This document shows, piece after piece, positions 63,189 to 64,000 of a stretch of DNA of 64,000 nucleotides. Under the pieces are notes generated by a model. It was not told the DNA's origin and made no database searches. It saw only the letters and a program-made list of their open reading frames with translations. Position numbers and translations under genes: made by a program. Numbering within the stretch: position 1 is the first letter of the stretch; each line of letters begins with the position of its first letter. The stretch is from Saccharopolyspora phatthalungensis. GTDB lineage: Bacteria; Actinomycetota; Actinomycetes; Mycobacteriales; Pseudonocardiaceae. The DNA lies in NCBI RefSeq assembly GCF_014203395.1, contig NZ_JACHIW010000001.1, positions 3,641,501 through 3,705,500 on the forward strand, in the 5' to 3' direction.

Positions 63189-63548
63189 ATGCACGGGACA
63201 TCCATTGACGAGGAAGCACCACACATCGCCGCGATTCGGCGCAGCATGGATGAAGGCTTCCAGTTCCTCCACCTGCCCGACCTCGAACGCCAGGAACTCG
63301 CCGCCATCTACGCCGAGCGTCAGTACGGCGGGGTCGTGGAGAGCTACACGATCCGGGACACCGACAAAGCCATCGCTGCCCGATTCCGAGTGGAGGACTA
63401 CCCCGACGGCGACCCGTTGTGGCAGGCGCACGGAGCGGTTGAGGAGGTCATCACTGCGTTGCTGGAGCTGCCGCCGCCCGACACGCCCGCCGCGCCGAGC
63501 CGAACCCGTCGGCCGTCGAGTGCTCTGTGGGTTCCGGGTGCGGGATAG
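63189..63548 (+). CDS. Hypothetical protein
   Basis: 119 residues from ATG 63189 (AAGGAAGCGAC upstream). The middle segment EAPHIAAIRRSMDEGFQFLH and QYGGVVESYTIRDTDKAIAARF is common in actinobacterial accessory regions. The Pro-rich tail is disordered. Divergent from the DUF6879 module. Confidence 0.65.
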   Translation: MHGTSIDEEAPHIAAIRRSMDEGFQFLHLPDLERQELAAIYAERQYGGVVESYTIRDTDKAIAARFRVEDYPDGDPLWQAHGAVEEVITALLELPPPDTPAAPSRTRRPSSALWVPGAG

Positions 63549-63823
63549 TGCCGGACTCGGCCGAGGCTTGGCCTGGCCTTTTCACCGGATACCTGGTCCA
63601 TCGCGTGCGCCATGCCAATTCACGACGCCTCTACGCCGCCCTGCGCTACTTCGGGCTTGCAGACTGTGGCGCCGCCTGTGTTCCTGCGCCGCCACGCCCG
63701 AGTCAGCGGTACTGCCCCACCTGTTGGTTGCAGGGCAGTCCAGTCGACCGGCGATCGACGATCACGAGCCAGCGGAACGTCGCCGCACGAACGCCCGTCG
63801 ACGGCGGTACGCAGGCCACGTAG
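63548..63823 (+). CDS. Small hypothetical protein
   Basis: 91 residues from GTG 63548, overlapping the previous stop by one base. FTGYLVHRVRHANSRRLYA is helical; RYCPTCWLQG is a single CxxC. Function unknown. Confidence 0.5.
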   Translation: MPDSAEAWPGLFTGYLVHRVRHANSRRLYAALRYFGLADCGAACVPAPPRPSQRYCPTCWLQGSPVDRRSTITSQRNVAARTPVDGGTQAT

Positions 63824-63924
63824 GGCTACGTCTCGTGCTGGTCACCGGTTTCCGTCGTGAGTCCCACCGAAAACCGTCCTGGGAGAGTATCCGTGTGAAC
63901 ACTTTCCGTGATGGGAGAGTCGCC

Positions 63925-64000
63925 GTGGCTGACTCGCCCGCTCAGGCCGCACGTGGGTCTCCATTCCTAGCGCTGACCAATGGAGTGATCGGGCTGGGCC
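63925..64000 (+). CDS. Start of a gene cut by the window end
   Basis: GTG 63925 with GGGAGAG six bases upstream begins a frame ADSPAQAARGSPFLALTNG that runs off the window. Too short to identify. Confidence 0.4.
   Translation, partial: MADSPAQAARGSPFLALTNGVIGLG

Noticed and set aside
6250..64000. Right attachment site of the ICE
   Set aside because: No second copy of the tRNA-Val 3' end was seen by eye. A local search with the 32-base end is needed; the border may also lie outside the window.
1..64000. CRISPR arrays and rRNA genes
   Set aside because: No spaced identical repeats of CRISPR type and no rRNA-like sequence were seen. The GTAGTA array has no spacers of CRISPR length.

Overview
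High-GC actinobacterial DNA. A SsgA-like sporulation regulator, a conservon (CvnA/B/C), several XRE plus DUF397/DUF6879-type modules and a conjugation module of the actinobacterial type IV secretion kind point to a sporulating, filamentous actinomycete, probably near the Pseudonocardiales. That lineage is an inference from gene content; no rRNA is present.

Layout. 1-1957: end of a conservon operon (cvnA-cvnB-cvnC) with no cvnD after it. 1958-4040: a remnant region with a tandem-repeat propeller-type protein and an integrase stump lying against tRNA-Val(CAC). 4098-5845: a membrane protein and the SsgB-like regulator. 5986-6253: tRNA-Gly, tRNA-Cys and tRNA-Val(GAC); the 3' end of the last is the likely left attachment site of a large integrative conjugative element (ICE). 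From 6370 the ICE carries int, xis, a recombinase-domain protein, a DNA methyltransferase pair, an unusual array of 11-bp repeats, and a T4SS set: VirB2-like pilin, VirB6/TrbL-like channel (split by an IS1182-type element), PrgI-like protein, VirB4 ATPase, VirD4-type coupling protein, replication-relaxation protein and a lytic/NlpC peptidase. Cargo follows up to about 35.3 kb: nuclease-like genes, zinc-ribbon proteins and a five-gene operon of unrecognised families. No right attachment site was found by eye.

36131-51882: a Tad (Flp-type) pilus locus: TadA, TadB, TadC, TadZ-like, SAF/CpaB-like, pseudopilins, a lipoprotein, a secreted protein and a prepilin peptidase. A LysM/BTAD membrane regulator lies inside it, and two related HxlR-type regulators flank it, one fused to a GGDEF domain beside a second MinD-like ATPase.

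52176-64000: accessory regulatory modules. These are an XRE / hydrolase / ImmA-IrrE / MAB_1171c-like operon, an XRE-DUF397 pair, a run of small overlapping genes, a degraded C-terminal half of aspartyl-tRNA synthetase, and an XRE-DUF6879 trio.

Many genes inside and outside the ICE are broken by single-base shifts, several of them in short G or C runs. Some may be base-calling errors, but the IS insertion, an in-frame TAG and the heavily damaged aspS copy are genuine decay. Frameshifted genes are listed as pseudogenes with that caution.
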